Shown: piece by piece, positions 16,461-25,500 of the stretch
Numbering within the stretch: the first letter of the stretch is position 1
Layout of the letters: each line of letters starts with the position of its first letter
Origin: Mycobacterium sherrisii
GTDB taxonomy: Bacteria; Actinomycetota; Actinomycetes; Mycobacteriales; Mycobacteriaceae
Reading direction: 5' to 3'
DNA: 64,000 nucleotides
Assembly: GCF_002102355.1 (NCBI RefSeq)
Contig: NZ_LQPT01000077.1
Location: 60,152-124,151 of the forward strand
The notes under the pieces: model-generated
Databases searched by the model: none
Told to the model about the DNA's origin: nothing
Seen by the model: the letters and a program-made list of their open reading frames with translations, nothing else
Made by a program: the position numbers and the translations under genes

Positions 16461-16697
16461 ATGCGTGGTCGCGGAATAATCGGCGCGGTCGTTCTGGTGT
16501 GGCTGCTCATTGGGGTCTTCGCGGCTTGGCAACGCGGTTACTTCAAAAATGAGCAAACCAACTGTGTCACAGCAGGAAACATCGCTCTAACTGTGGTGGC
16601 GGGTCCGCTGAATTACGGGGGCGTCAACCCGAAAGTCAAGGATTGCCATGTGCCGCAACCCAGTTCTATGCCGAGTCAACTAGTGTCACTCACGTAA
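16461..16697 (+). CDS. Small membrane protein with one TM segment (78 aa)
   Basis: A 78-residue protein with one transmembrane segment (IIGAVVLVWLLIGVFAAWQRGYF, about 6-28) and a small outer domain with two cysteines (NCVTAG near 34-39 and KDCHVP near 61-66), which could form a disulfide. GGAGG lies five bases before the ATG. I do not recognise a named family, but proteins of this form are often paired with DUF6131-type proteins in mycobacteria, as here: the next gene starts 11 bases after. The SigF-like promoter upstream points to a general stress role, by inference. Confidence 0.72.
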   Translation: MRGRGIIGAVVLVWLLIGVFAAWQRGYFKNEQTNCVTAGNIALTVVAGPLNYGGVNPKVKDCHVPQPSSMPSQLVSLT

Positions 16698-16708
16698 AGG
16701 AAACTGTC

Positions 16709-16864
16709 ATGATTGTCTTGGGCGTCGTTCTGCTCATTCTTGGATATGTTTTCACCATTCCTTTGCTATGGACGATCGGCATCATTCTGATCGTTATCGG
16801 CGCGGTGATGTGGGTGCTCGGCGCGGTGGGCCGTCCGGTCGCCGGCAGGCGGTACTGGTACTAG
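16709..16864 (+). CDS. DUF6131-like two-segment membrane peptide (51 aa), copy 1
   Basis: A 51-residue, almost wholly hydrophobic protein with two membrane segments (about 2-17 and 20-39) and a conserved end G-A-V-G-R-P-V-A-G-R followed by aromatic residues. AAAGGAAA provides a ribosome binding site. A paralogue of exactly the same length lies at 52419 and shares the I-LG-(IV)L-I-GY frame and the GAVGRPVAGR end. Function is unknown. Both copies follow SigF-like sequences, so membrane stress or envelope adaptation is a reasonable guess. Confidence 0.78.
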   Translation: MIVLGVVLLILGYVFTIPLLWTIGIILIVIGAVMWVLGAVGRPVAGRRYWY

Positions 16865-16949
16865 TGGCTCCTGGCGCTCGATAACGCCTCACAGGACACA
16901 CATAGGAATGTCATAGCGGTGGCTCAGTAGGCCGCGGATACTGGAACTT

Positions 16950-17690
16950 GTGACGCAGTCTCGATCCTCCGTAGAGCGTGTTGTCATGTGCCGCGCCGAC
17001 GGCAATCCGATCAACGTGCTGGTCGTCGACGACGAATCGGTGTTGGCCGAAATGGTCTCCATGGCACTGCGATACGAGGGCTGGAACATCGCCACGGCCG
17101 GGGATGGCGCCTCGGCCATCGCCTCGGCCCGTGCCCATCGGCCCGACGTCGTCGTGCTGGATGTCATGTTGCCCGACATGAGCGGCCTTGAGGTCCTGCA
17201 CAAACTGCGCGAGGAGAACCCGCAACTTCCGGTGCTGTTGTTGACGGCCAAGGATGCGGTGGAGGATCGGATCGCGGGGCTGACCGCTGGCGGCGACGAC
17301 TACGTCACCAAGCCGTTCAGCATCGAAGAGGTGGTGCTGAGGTTGCGAGCGCTGTTGCGGCGCACCGGCGTAACCACCGTGGACAGCGGCGCCCAGCTCG
17401 TTGTGGGCGACTTGGTGCTCGACGAGGACAGCCACGAGGTGACCCGCGGGGGGGAGCCGATCTCGTTGACTTCCACCGAATTTGAGTTGCTGCGCTTCAT
17501 GATGCGCAATTCCAAGCGGGTGCTCAGTAAAGCGCAGATCCTCGACCGGGTGTGGAGCTACGACTTCGGTGGCCGATCCAACATCGTCGAGCTGTACATC
17601 TCGTACTTGCGCAAAAAGATCGACAGTGGCCGTGACCCGATGATCCACACGCTGCGGGGTGCGGGTTATGTCCTCAAACCAGCCCGTTAG
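16950..17690 (+). CDS. tcrX: Two-component response regulator TcrX
   Basis: OmpR/PhoB-type response regulator, 246 residues from the GTG at 16950 (an ATG at 16986 is the alternative and gives 234, the M. tuberculosis length). The receiver domain has D27-D28, the phospho-acceptor D71 in VVLDVMLPDM, and K121 in VTKPF. The winged-helix domain occupies about 140-245, with the recognition part ending SYLRKKIDSG and the wing [11 protein letters not shown]. It is the partner of TcrY, whose gene overlaps its 3' end. Published work on M. tuberculosis links TcrXY to low-iron or starvation conditions; nothing in this sequence tests that. Confidence 0.9.
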   Translation: MTQSRSSVERVVMCRADGNPINVLVVDDESVLAEMVSMALRYEGWNIATAGDGASAIASARAHRPDVVVLDVMLPDMSGLEVLHKLREENPQLPVLLLTAKDAVEDRIAGLTAGGDDYVTKPFSIEEVVLRLRALLRRTGVTTVDSGAQLVVGDLVLDEDSHEVTRGGEPISLTSTEFELLRFMMRNSKRVLSKAQILDRVWSYDFGGRSNIVELYISYLRKKIDSGRDPMIHTLRGAGYVLKPAR

Positions 17691-19191
17691 GTCACGGCGG
17701 GTCTGGTCGCTTCGGCTGCGGCTTCTGGTTGGCCAGGTCGTGGTGCTCGCCCTGGTCTGCGTCGGAATCACCGCGGCCACCGAACTTTCGCTCAATCATC
17801 ACCTGATGCGCCAGCTTGACGCGCAGCTCGACGGCACCTCGCACCGCTCCGCTCTGCTGTACCCGGAACCGAACCACCCCGGTCGGCACCGCGACCGGGA
17901 TCGGGTCTACTACCCGCGGCCGGGGCCGGGCCCGCGCTTCCTCGACGCGCCCGGCCAGCCCGCCGGCATGGTCGCCGCGGTGGTCAGCGATGGCAAGACG
18001 GTCGATGCTGGCTACTTGACCAGCATCGGTTCCCGGGCCGCGCTGAGCGACAAGGCTCAGGAGCAGCTCGCGGCGATCGCCGGCGGCCGCGCCCCGGTGA
18101 CGCTGGACCTCGACGGCCTCGGCCGCTACCGCGTGGTGGCAGCCCCGAGCCGCCGGGGCGGCGACCTGATCGTCACGGGGCTGTCGATGTCCGACGTCGA
18201 TGCCACCCTGCTGCAGATGCTGGTCATCTTCGGAATCGTCACCGTCATCGCCATCGCCGCGGCGACGATCGCTGGAGCCGTGATCATCCGCCGCGCGCTC
18301 GCCCCGCTCCGCCGCGTCGCCCAGACCGCGCGCCGGGTTTCCAACCTGCCGCTGGACCGCGGCGAGGTCGAACTGCCGGTGCGGGTGCCCGAATCCGACG
18401 CCAATCCCGCGACGGAGGTCGGTCAACTCGCCTCGGCGCTCAACCGCATGCTCGACCACATCGCGGCCGCGCTGTCGGCGCGGCAGGCCAGCGAGACCCG
18501 GGTGCGGCAGTTCGTCGCGGACGCCAGTCACGAACTACGCACCCCGTTGGCCGCGATCCGCGGCTACACCGAACTCACGCAACGGATGGGCGACGACCGC
18601 GAGGCGGTGGCGCACGCGATGAGCCGGGTCGCCTCCGAGACGGAGCGGATAACGCGTCTCGTCGAGGACCTGTTGTTGTTGGCACGGTTGGACTCGGGCC
18701 GGCCGTTAGAACGCGAACAGGTGGACCTGTCCCGGCTCGCCGTGGACGCGGTCAGCGACGCGCACGTTGCGGGACCGGATCACCAGTGGGAGCTCGACCT
18801 GCCGGAGGAACCGGTGGTCGTCGTCGGCGACGCGGCTCGCCTGCACCAGGTGCTGACGAATCTGCTTGCCAATGCCCGCATTCACACCGGCGCCGGGGCC
18901 GTGGTGACAACACGGCTCAGCACCGACGCGACGCACAGCGTGCTGCAGGTCATCGACAATGGCCCCGGTATTCCGAAAGCGTTGCAGTCGGAGATTTTCG
19001 AACGGTTCGCCCGCGGCGATACCTCACGCTCCCGCAAGGGCGGCAGTACCGGGCTGGGTCTGGCGATCGTGTCCGCAGTTGTCAAGGCGCACAACGGAAC
19101 CATCACGGTCGACAGTTCGCCCGGGCGGACCGAGTTCACGGTGCGGTTGCCACTGGATGGGTGGCAACCGCCCGCAGACTTGGCTAGCTAG
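17668..19191 (+). CDS. tcrY: Two-component sensor histidine kinase TcrY
   Basis: Membrane sensor kinase, 507 residues. Two transmembrane segments (about 17-38 and 182-206) bracket a periplasmic sensor rich in proline, histidine and arginine. A HAMP region follows ([17 protein letters not shown]), then the H box S-H-E-L-R-T-P with phospho-accepting His near residue 288, and the ATP-binding N box (LLANARIH), G1 (DNGPGIP) and G2 (GSTGLGLAI). The ATG at 17668 overlaps tcrX by 23 bases; a GTG three codons earlier is possible. The last codon and the stop are shared with lpqH, which runs the other way. Confidence 0.92.
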   Translation: MSSNQPVRSRRVWSLRLRLLVGQVVVLALVCVGITAATELSLNHHLMRQLDAQLDGTSHRSALLYPEPNHPGRHRDRDRVYYPRPGPGPRFLDAPGQPAGMVAAVVSDGKTVDAGYLTSIGSRAALSDKAQEQLAAIAGGRAPVTLDLDGLGRYRVVAAPSRRGGDLIVTGLSMSDVDATLLQMLVIFGIVTVIAIAAATIAGAVIIRRALAPLRRVAQTARRVSNLPLDRGEVELPVRVPESDANPATEVGQLASALNRMLDHIAAALSARQASETRVRQFVADASHELRTPLAAIRGYTELTQRMGDDREAVAHAMSRVASETERITRLVEDLLLLARLDSGRPLEREQVDLSRLAVDAVSDAHVAGPDHQWELDLPEEPVVVVGDAARLHQVLTNLLANARIHTGAGAVVTTRLSTDATHSVLQVIDNGPGIPKALQSEIFERFARGDTSRSRKGGSTGLGLAIVSAVVKAHNGTITVDSSPGRTEFTVRLPLDGWQPPADLAS

Positions 19192-19657
19192 AGCAGGTTA
19201 CGTCGATTTCGAAGGACTTGTTCACCGGCTGTGTTGGGTTGGCGGTGTCGATGCCGGTGGCGGTGCCGGTGATTTTGTAGCTGTTGCCGTTCTTGGTGGC
19301 CGACGCGTTGCCGCCGCCGCCCGCCGAGGAGTACGCGAGGGCGACGCCATTGACGTTGCCCAACCCGACGGAGGTCACCTGGGGCGGGTTCGCGTCGGTC
19401 AGCACCGCGGCGATGCCCGAAGCGGCCCCGCCGATTGCGATGTTGACGTTGCCGCCTGCCGTCGTGCAGACGACCGAGCCGGTCACGTTCTGATCTTTGC
19501 CGTCGATGACCACCTTGGTACCGCCACCCCCGCTGGCGGTAGCCGACGAACTCGCCGACGACGACCCACTCGTGCTCTTCTTGTCGCTCGAACAACCGGA
19601 AAGACCGGCGACCAGAATCGCTGCTCCGGCAACCGCGACCGTCAGTTCACGCTTCAC
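19184..19657 (-). CDS. lpqH: 19-kDa lipoprotein LpqH
   Basis: Major mycobacterial lipoprotein antigen and TLR2 agonist, 157 residues against 159 in M. tuberculosis Rv3763. The signal peptide ends in the lipobox L19-S-G-C22. A serine/alanine-rich linker (about 24-43) is followed by a beta domain with paired cysteines (V-V-C-T-T and D-V-T-C-S-S at the end). The GTG at 19657 has AGGAGA just upstream, the strongest ribosome binding site in the area, in keeping with high expression. Its stop and that of tcrY are read from the same palindrome CTAGCTAG. Confidence 0.94.
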   Translation of the reverse strand: MKRELTVAVAGAAILVAGLSGCSSDKKSTSGSSSASSSATASGGGGTKVVIDGKDQNVTGSVVCTTAGGNVNIAIGGAASGIAAVLTDANPPQVTSVGLGNVNGVALAYSSAGGGGNASATKNGNSYKITGTATGIDTANPTQPVNKSFEIDVTCSS

Positions 19658-19708
19658 CTGTTCTCCTTTGCCCGATCGTTGCGGCCCACCACATTGCGGG
19701 CCGTTCAG

Positions 19709-19737
19709 GCAGTATGCGGCTTTGCCGGGCCGCGCAA
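19709..19737 (-). promoter_or_regulatory. Candidate SigA-type promoter of lpqH
   Basis: On the minus strand TTGCGC (19737-19732), 17 bases, then TACTGC (19714-19709). The leader contains a CGGCCC/GGGCCG hairpin at about 19681-19703 before the GGAGA site. Both hexamers are imperfect. Confidence 0.4.
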
Positions 19738-19828
19738 AAGAGGTTCGAGCAAATTGTTTCGTTTTGGTTAACTGGCCACTCCCAGCAAGTTCTTCCCGGC
19801 GAGGGGACGTTGATGGCACTGTATTGCC

Positions 19829-21703
19829 GTGGACCACAAACCCCCTAGCGCGACCATCGAATCGGCGCATCGGAACAATTCCCTGCCCTGGCACGACACA
19901 ACAGATTTCGACAACGCCGACCGCGGGTTCATCGGGGCGCTGTCCCCATGCGTGATCACGGCGGCCGACGGACGCGTGGTGTGGGACAACGACGCCTACA
20001 CCTTTCTGGACGGCCCCGCGCCGACGTCGGTGCATCCGAGTCTGTGGCGACAATCGATCCTCAACGCCAAACAAGGCCTCTACGAGGTGGTGCCGGGAAT
20101 CTATCAAGTGCGTGGCTTCGACATCTCCAACATCACTTTCGTCGAGGGCGACACCGGGATCATCGTCATCGACCCGTTGGTCTGCACCGAGGTCGCGGCC
20201 GCCGCGCTCGGCCTGTACCGCGCCCACCGGGGTGGCGAGCGTCCCGTCGTCGCCGTGATCTACACCCATAGCCACGTCGACCATTTCGGGGGCGTGCTGG
20301 GTGTCACCTCGCAGGCCGACGTCGACGCCGGCACGGTGGCCGTGCTGGCACCGGAGGGGTTCACCGCACATGCGGTGCAGGAGAACGTCTATGCCGGCCC
20401 GGCCATGCTGCGTCGTGCGACGTACATGTACGGCAGCCTGCTGGCGCGCGGACCCCAAGACCAGGTGGGTTGCGGCCTCGGTCAGATCCCCTCGTCGGGT
20501 GAGGTCGCCATCATCGTGCCGACTATCGACATTCGCGCGACGGGCCAGACGCACACCATCGACGGCGTGGAGATCGAATTCCAGATGGCGCCCGGCACCG
20601 AGGCGCCGGCCGAAATGCATTTCTACTTCCCCCGTTTCCGCGCGCTGTGCATGGCCGAAAACGCCACCCACAACCTGCACAACCTGCTGACGTTGCGCGG
20701 GGCCTTGGTCCGCGACCCGCACGCGTGGGCCGGCTACCTCACCGAGGCCATCGATACCTTTGCCGCGCGTACCGATGTCGTGTTCGCGTCGCACCATTGG
20801 CCGACGTGGGGCCGGGACAACATCGTCGCGTTCTTGTCGCTGCAGCGCGATCTCTACGCCTACCTGCACGACCAAACGCTGCGCCTGCTCAACCAGGGCT
20901 ACACCGGTGTCGAAATCGCCGAAATGTTCCAGCTGCCACCGGCTTTGGACGACGCATGGCACACCCGCGGCTATTACGGGTCGGTCAGCCACAACGTCAA
21001 GGCCGTTTACCAGCGTTACATGGGATGGTTCGATGGAAATCCGGGCCGGCTGTGGCCACATCCACCCGAGGCGCTGGCACCCCGATACGTGGCGGCGATG
21101 GGCGGGATCGAGCGTGTCGTCGAGCTGGCCCGAACTGCCTTCGATTCCGGCGACTTCCGTTGGGCGGCGACACTACTCGATCATGCGATCTTCACCGACA
21201 GCGACCACGCCGCGGCGCGGGCACTGTATGCCGACACCTTGGAGCAACTGGCCTACGGCGCCGAAAACGCCACCTGGCGTAACTTTTTCCTCAGCGGGGC
21301 AGCAGAACTGCGGAATGGCAACTTCGGCACGGCCGGTCAGGTCACCTCGCAGACCATGCTGTCCCAGCTGACACCGGAACAGATATTCGACGGCCTCGCC
21401 ATTCGGGTCAACGGACCGCGCAGCTGGGAGCTCGACATCACCACCGACATCACATTCGCCGACCTGGGTGTGAATTACCGGCTAACGTTGCGCAACGGCG
21501 TACTCGTGCACCGCCAGGTCGCCGCCGACCCCGCGACGGCAACGGTGACGATCAAGCTGGACAACAAGTCTCGCTTGTTGGCGACCGCCATGGGCGACTT
21601 TGATTCGCCCGGCCTGCAAATCTCCGGCGATCGCGGTGCACTGCAGGCCTTCCTGGGTGCACTCGAACAACCGAACCCGAACTTCAACATCGTCACACCC
21701 TAG
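19829..21703 (+). CDS. Metallo-beta-lactamase-fold alkylsulfatase (Rv3762c type)
   Basis: A 624-residue zinc hydrolase of the linear primary alkylsulfatase family. The metal site T-H147-S-H149-V-D151-H152 is intact, with the second ligand set in [27 protein letters not shown]. The dimerisation helical region (about 340-480) and the C-terminal SCP2-like lipid-binding domain (about 500-624) complete the usual three-domain layout. Such enzymes release sulfate from alkyl sulfates such as SDS. The GTG at 19829 is the first good start in frame. No signal peptide is seen. It is divergent from lpqH and convergent with the gene at 21830. Confidence 0.9.
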   Translation: MDHKPPSATIESAHRNNSLPWHDTTDFDNADRGFIGALSPCVITAADGRVVWDNDAYTFLDGPAPTSVHPSLWRQSILNAKQGLYEVVPGIYQVRGFDISNITFVEGDTGIIVIDPLVCTEVAAAALGLYRAHRGGERPVVAVIYTHSHVDHFGGVLGVTSQADVDAGTVAVLAPEGFTAHAVQENVYAGPAMLRRATYMYGSLLARGPQDQVGCGLGQIPSSGEVAIIVPTIDIRATGQTHTIDGVEIEFQMAPGTEAPAEMHFYFPRFRALCMAENATHNLHNLLTLRGALVRDPHAWAGYLTEAIDTFAARTDVVFASHHWPTWGRDNIVAFLSLQRDLYAYLHDQTLRLLNQGYTGVEIAEMFQLPPALDDAWHTRGYYGSVSHNVKAVYQRYMGWFDGNPGRLWPHPPEALAPRYVAAMGGIERVVELARTAFDSGDFRWAATLLDHAIFTDSDHAAARALYADTLEQLAYGAENATWRNFFLSGAAELRNGNFGTAGQVTSQTMLSQLTPEQIFDGLAIRVNGPRSWELDITTDITFADLGVNYRLTLRNGVLVHRQVAADPATATVTIKLDNKSRLLATAMGDFDSPGLQISGDRGALQAFLGALEQPNPNFNIVTP

Positions 21704-21720
21704 GCGTGTCCCTTGTGCCC

Positions 21721-21779
21721 GCCTCCGAGCGACAATCAGGCGAGCGCACCCACCGAACCCGGCGTTGTCGCTCGGAGGC
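21721..21779. repeat. Long inverted repeat between convergent genes
   Basis: GCCTCCGAGCGACAA (21721-21735) is repeated perfectly as its reverse complement at 21765-21779, with a 29-base loop. Outside the arms GGCA/TGCC pairs after one mismatch. The position, 17 bases after one stop and 50 before the opposing one, fits a bidirectional terminator, but the arms are unusually long and the loop large. Confidence 0.65.
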
Positions 21780-21829
21780 AGGCAAATCGGCACCGACCTC
21801 GGCGAGCAACCAGTGTGGCGCTTGTGACC

Positions 21830-22801
21830 TCATGCGACATCGATGACGACCTTGCCGAGCACCTTGCGGTCGGCGACGTGGCGCAACGCCGCGGCGGTCT
21901 GCGACAGCGGGAACCGCGCACCGATATAGGGGCGCACGGTGCCGGTGGCGAACATCCGCGTCAGCTCCGCGATGTCCCTGGCCGCCTCGTCCGGGTAATC
22001 GGTCATGAACGTGCGGATTTCCATACCCCGCACGCAGATATCTTTGAGCAGAACGAGATTGAGCGGGATGGCCGGGATGCTGCCCGCGGCATAGCCCAGC
22101 GTGACGAACGTGCCGCCGCGCGCCAGGGCGCGCAGCGCCGGCTCGGCATACGCTCCTCCGACCGGATCCAGGACAACACGGGCGGCGTCGCCGGTGAGTT
22201 CACGGATCCGCGACTTGAGATCCTCGCGGTCGTAGTCCACCACGGCCGCGGCGCCCCGCTGGCGGCACAGCTCGAGTTTCTCCGGGCTCGACGCCGCCGC
22301 CAGCACTCGCATGCCCATCGCCACGCCCAGATCCACCGCCGCCAGACCGACGCCGCCCGCGGCGCCCAGCACCACAACCCAGTCACCGGCCGTCACGGCG
22401 GCGGTCGAGCGCAGCGCGTGATACGCGGTGCGGTAAGTCACCCCGAACGCGGCGGCCTCGGCGAAGTCCGCATCGTCGGGCACGACGGTCGCCTGGGTCG
22501 CGTCCAGCAGCGCCTGTTCGGCGAACGCCCCGAAGGTGGTGCCGGACACCCGCTGCCCGGGGCTGAACGGCGCGCCCGCCCCGACGGCGAGCACCTCGCC
22601 GGCGATCTCATTGCCCGGGATGAACGGTGGCGGAATTTTGACCTGATACTTGCCGGCGATGAACAGCACATCGGGAAAGTTGACCGCCGCGGCGTGTACC
22701 CGCACCAGCAGCTGGCCCGGTGCGGGCACGGGTTCGGGCACGTCATCGAGTTCCAGGCTTTCCGGCGGACCATACGAGCGACAGACAACAGCGCGCATCA
22801 T
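21830..22801 (-). CDS. NADPH:quinone oxidoreductase-like MDR enzyme
   Basis: Medium-chain reductase, 324 residues, zinc-free. GroES-like N-terminal half with AAAVNFPDVLFIAGKYQ and IPGNEIAGEV (about 37-70), and Rossmann half with VLGAAGGVGLAAVDLGVAMG (about 140-160). It is the last gene of the five-gene operon led from 26544. Its ATG overlaps the TetR stop in an ATGA. In this context it is likely to act on an enoyl or quinone intermediate of the same pathway as FadE and the SDR, by inference. Confidence 0.86.
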   Translation of the reverse strand: MMRAVVCRSYGPPESLELDDVPEPVPAPGQLLVRVHAAAVNFPDVLFIAGKYQVKIPPPFIPGNEIAGEVLAVGAGAPFSPGQRVSGTTFGAFAEQALLDATQATVVPDDADFAEAAAFGVTYRTAYHALRSTAAVTAGDWVVVLGAAGGVGLAAVDLGVAMGMRVLAAASSPEKLELCRQRGAAAVVDYDREDLKSRIRELTGDAARVVLDPVGGAYAEPALRALARGGTFVTLGYAAGSIPAIPLNLVLLKDICVRGMEIRTFMTDYPDEAARDIAELTRMFATGTVRPYIGARFPLSQTAAALRHVADRKVLGKVVIDVA

Positions 22802-23409
22802 GCGACCCCCAGACCGTTGAGACAGAATTGCACCACATGTGCGATGTCCTCGGGTCCCGGCCGGTTGGCCGCGCCCAGGTAGCGGCGCATCATCGCCGCC
22901 GTACAGCAGAACACGGCGTCGACATCGCGTTGTACATCGCTACTGCCCAGGGCCGCAATGGGTTCGACCAGAAGATCACGCAGCGGGCGCATCATTTCCT
23001 GGTCGACCGTACGCCAATCGGCGGCCGCCGAGATCTGACCGGCCGCGGCACGGCTCTTTCTGATCAGGTCGGGCGCGGCGACCTGGGCCAGCGTGCCCTC
23101 GATCCACCGGACGAGCTTGTCCCGGGGCGCCGACTCCTTTGCCATCTGATGCTCGAGATAGGACACCACGATCGCGATGCCCCGCTCCATGACGGCCAGG
23201 ATCAGTTCGTCCTTGCCGGCAAAGTATCGGTAGAACGCCTTATTGGAGGACCCAGCCTCCGCGACGATGTCACTCACCCGGGGCGCCTCGGGAGCGACGC
23301 GCTCCATGACGCGCACCGCGGCGGCCAGGATGCGTTCGACCTCCTCGGTCGCCTCCCGATGCCGGTCGTCGAGGGCACGCCCGACGGCCGCGGCGACTCT
23401 GTTGGTCAC
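22798..23409 (-). CDS. TetR/AcrR regulator inside the fadE operon
   Basis: A 203-residue regulator. The helix-turn-helix is visible at about 40-75 (helix 2 VSDIVAEAGSSNKAFYRYFAGKDEL). The GTG at 23409 overlaps the fadE stop by 4 bases, and its own stop overlaps the next gene by 4, so it is made from the operon transcript. The perfect palindrome at 26566-26590 in front of the operon is the natural candidate for its operator, which would make it autoregulatory with an acyl-CoA or substrate ligand. The longer frame upstream (to 23709) lies inside fadE and is rejected. Confidence 0.85.
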   Translation of the reverse strand: MTNRVAAAVGRALDDRHREATEEVERILAAAVRVMERVAPEAPRVSDIVAEAGSSNKAFYRYFAGKDELILAVMERGIAIVVSYLEHQMAKESAPRDKLVRWIEGTLAQVAAPDLIRKSRAAAGQISAAADWRTVDQEMMRPLRDLLVEPIAALGSSDVQRDVDAVFCCTAAMMRRYLGAANRPGPEDIAHVVQFCLNGLGVA

Positions 23410-24713
23410 GGCGAATGCGGCTGCGCCGGAACGCTGCCGACCAGGGCACCGTACTTCTCCCTGGCCACGGCACGGCGAACGTCGAGCATCTCGCTGGGCC
23501 AGGCACCGTCTTCGGCGTCGTATCCCTTGAGCAGCATCCGGGCCAAGTTGACCTTGTGCGCCTCGGTCGGCCCGTCGGCGAGACCCAATGCGATCCCGCC
23601 GAGCAGCACGTTGACCAACGGCAGCTGGTCGGTCAGACCGAGCGCGCCGTGGACCTGGATCGCCCGCAGCGCAATCGATTTCAGCACTTGAGAGGCGAGG
23701 ATCTTGCACGCGGCGATCTCGGCGCGGGCGGCATGCTCGTCGCCGTTGTCGATCAGCCAGGCGGCGTGCAGTACGGTCAACCGGAACGGAATCAGCTCGG
23801 TGTATGAGTCGGCGACGAACTCCTGCACCAATTGTTTGTCTGCCAGCGAACTGCCCTGCGTGAAACGGCTTTTCGCGCGCCGGGACATCATCTCGACGGC
23901 GCGCTGCGCCATCCCGATGGAACGCATCGCATGATGCAGCCGCCCGCCGGCCAATCGAGTCTGCAAAATCAGGAAGCCCTGTCCCGGCTCGCCCAGCAGC
24001 GCATCGGCCGGTACCCGTACCCCGTCGTAATGAACCAGCGAATGTCCCGGCTCGTGCGGGTCAGCTCCCACCAGATGGTGGTTGGCCTCCACCTTCAGTC
24101 CGTCGGTCCCGGCGGGGATTAGAAAGGTCGACGCCCCGCGGTGGACGGGTACGTCCGGGTCGGTGATCGCGACCACGATGAAGAACGACGCGACGGAGGC
24201 GTTGGAGGAGAAGTACTTTCGTCCGGTAATGACCCATTCGTCGCCGTCCCGGACGGCGCGGGTGGTGAATACGCGGGGGTCGGCCCCGCCCTGTGGTTCC
24301 GTCATCGAGAAGCAGGAGAAGATCTCCCCGGACAGCAGGCCGGCCAGATAGCGATCTTTTTGGGACTGGGTGCCGAAGCGCGCGATGATCTCCGCGTTGC
24401 CGGTGTCGGGCGCCTGGGTCCCGAAGACGATCGGTGCCCACGGGCTGCGGCCCAGAATCTCGTTGATCAATGTCAGCTTGACCGCCCCGAACCCCTGCCC
24501 GCCCAGTTCCGGGCCCAGATGCGGGGCCCACAAGCCATTCTCGCGGACCTGTTGCTTGAGCGGGTCGACGACGCGACGTCGTTCGTCGTTGAGCGGCAGG
24601 AACTCGCAGCCGGGAAACAGCACCTCCAGCGGTTCGACTTCCTCGCGTACGAACTCGCGAACCCAGGCGAGTTTCTTTTCGAACTCCGGCTCGGTGGAAA
24701 AGTCCCAAGGCAT
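23406..24713 (-). CDS. Acyl-CoA dehydrogenase (ACAD10/11-like FadE)
   Basis: FAD-dependent dehydrogenase of 435 residues. The N-terminal helices (1-120), the FAD/substrate loop CFSMTEPQGGADP (about 133-145), the beta domain with W-V-I-T-G-R-K-Y-F-S-S (about 160-170), and the C-terminal helices with QVHGALGLTDQLPLVN (about 353-368) are in order. In the ACAD10/11 branch the catalytic base differs in position from short-chain enzymes, and these enzymes often work with an APH-fold kinase. An APH gene does lead this operon. GGAG lies nine bases before the ATG at 24713. Confidence 0.88.
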   Translation of the reverse strand: MPWDFSTEPEFEKKLAWVREFVREEVEPLEVLFPGCEFLPLNDERRRVVDPLKQQVRENGLWAPHLGPELGGQGFGAVKLTLINEILGRSPWAPIVFGTQAPDTGNAEIIARFGTQSQKDRYLAGLLSGEIFSCFSMTEPQGGADPRVFTTRAVRDGDEWVITGRKYFSSNASVASFFIVVAITDPDVPVHRGASTFLIPAGTDGLKVEANHHLVGADPHEPGHSLVHYDGVRVPADALLGEPGQGFLILQTRLAGGRLHHAMRSIGMAQRAVEMMSRRAKSRFTQGSSLADKQLVQEFVADSYTELIPFRLTVLHAAWLIDNGDEHAARAEIAACKILASQVLKSIALRAIQVHGALGLTDQLPLVNVLLGGIALGLADGPTEAHKVNLARMLLKGYDAEDGAWPSEMLDVRRAVAREKYGALVGSVPAQPHSP

Positions 24714-24730
24714 GTCGAGTACTCCTGTTG

Positions 24731-25495
24731 TTACGGAATTCCGCCGTCGGCCCGCACGATGGAACCGGTGGTAAAGCTGGACGCGTCAGAGGCCAAAAAC
24801 AGTGCGGCACCGATGATTTCGGGAGGTTCGCCGGGGCGTTGCAGTGACAGATGTGCAAACCTGTTGGTCTTGTCCTGGTCAAGGTTCCAGGCCTTGCTGA
24901 CGTCGGTCAAGAAGGGACCGGCCATCAGCGTGTTGACCCGCACCGACGGTGCGAACGCCCGGGCCAGCCCCTCGGTCATCGCGTTGAGGCCGGCCTTGGC
25001 CGCCGCGTAGGGAACGATATCGGCGCCGGGACGCAATGATCCGGTGGAGCTGACGTTGATGATGGATCCGCTGCCCGCGGCCACCATCCGCTCACCCACC
25101 AGCGCCGACAGCCGAAATGGGCCCTTCATGTTCAGGTTGACCACCGCATCGAACAGCTTCTCGGTGACATCGCTCAGCTTGTCGTAGAGCGGTTGCATGC
25201 CGGCGTTGTTGATCAATGTGTCAATTTTGCCGAACTTTTCGTAGGTCGCCTCCACCAGGCCGTCGAGTTGCTCCCAGCGGCCGACGTGCACCTGATAGGG
25301 CAGGGCGGTGCGCCCGGTCTCGGCCTCGATTTCCTTGGCCGTCGCCACGCAGTTGTCCATCTTTCGGCTGGCGATCACTACATCGGCCCCACAGCGCGCG
25401 ACCGCGAACGCCATCTCCCGGCCCAGCCCGCGGCTGCCGCCGGTGATCAGCACCACCCGGTCGGTGAGGTCGAAAAGCCGGTCGGCGTAACCCAT
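24731..25495 (-). CDS. Short-chain dehydrogenase/reductase
   Basis: Classical SDR, 254 residues. The cofactor motif T-G-G-S-R-G-L-G (18-25), N-N-A-G (about 93-96), catalytic Ser in INVSSTGSL and Y-A-A-A-K are all present, and the end SIVRADGGIP is typical. An arginine after the first strand (IASRKMD) suggests NADP(H). It is the second gene of the operon, 5 bases after the APH stop, and 17 bases before fadE. Together they suggest a beta-oxidation-like route for a hydroxylated acid. Confidence 0.88.
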   Translation of the reverse strand: MGYADRLFDLTDRVVLITGGSRGLGREMAFAVARCGADVVIASRKMDNCVATAKEIEAETGRTALPYQVHVGRWEQLDGLVEATYEKFGKIDTLINNAGMQPLYDKLSDVTEKLFDAVVNLNMKGPFRLSALVGERMVAAGSGSIINVSSTGSLRPGADIVPYAAAKAGLNAMTEGLARAFAPSVRVNTLMAGPFLTDVSKAWNLDQDKTNRFAHLSLQRPGEPPEIIGAALFLASDASSFTTGSIVRADGGIP

Positions 25496-25500
25496 TTCGG

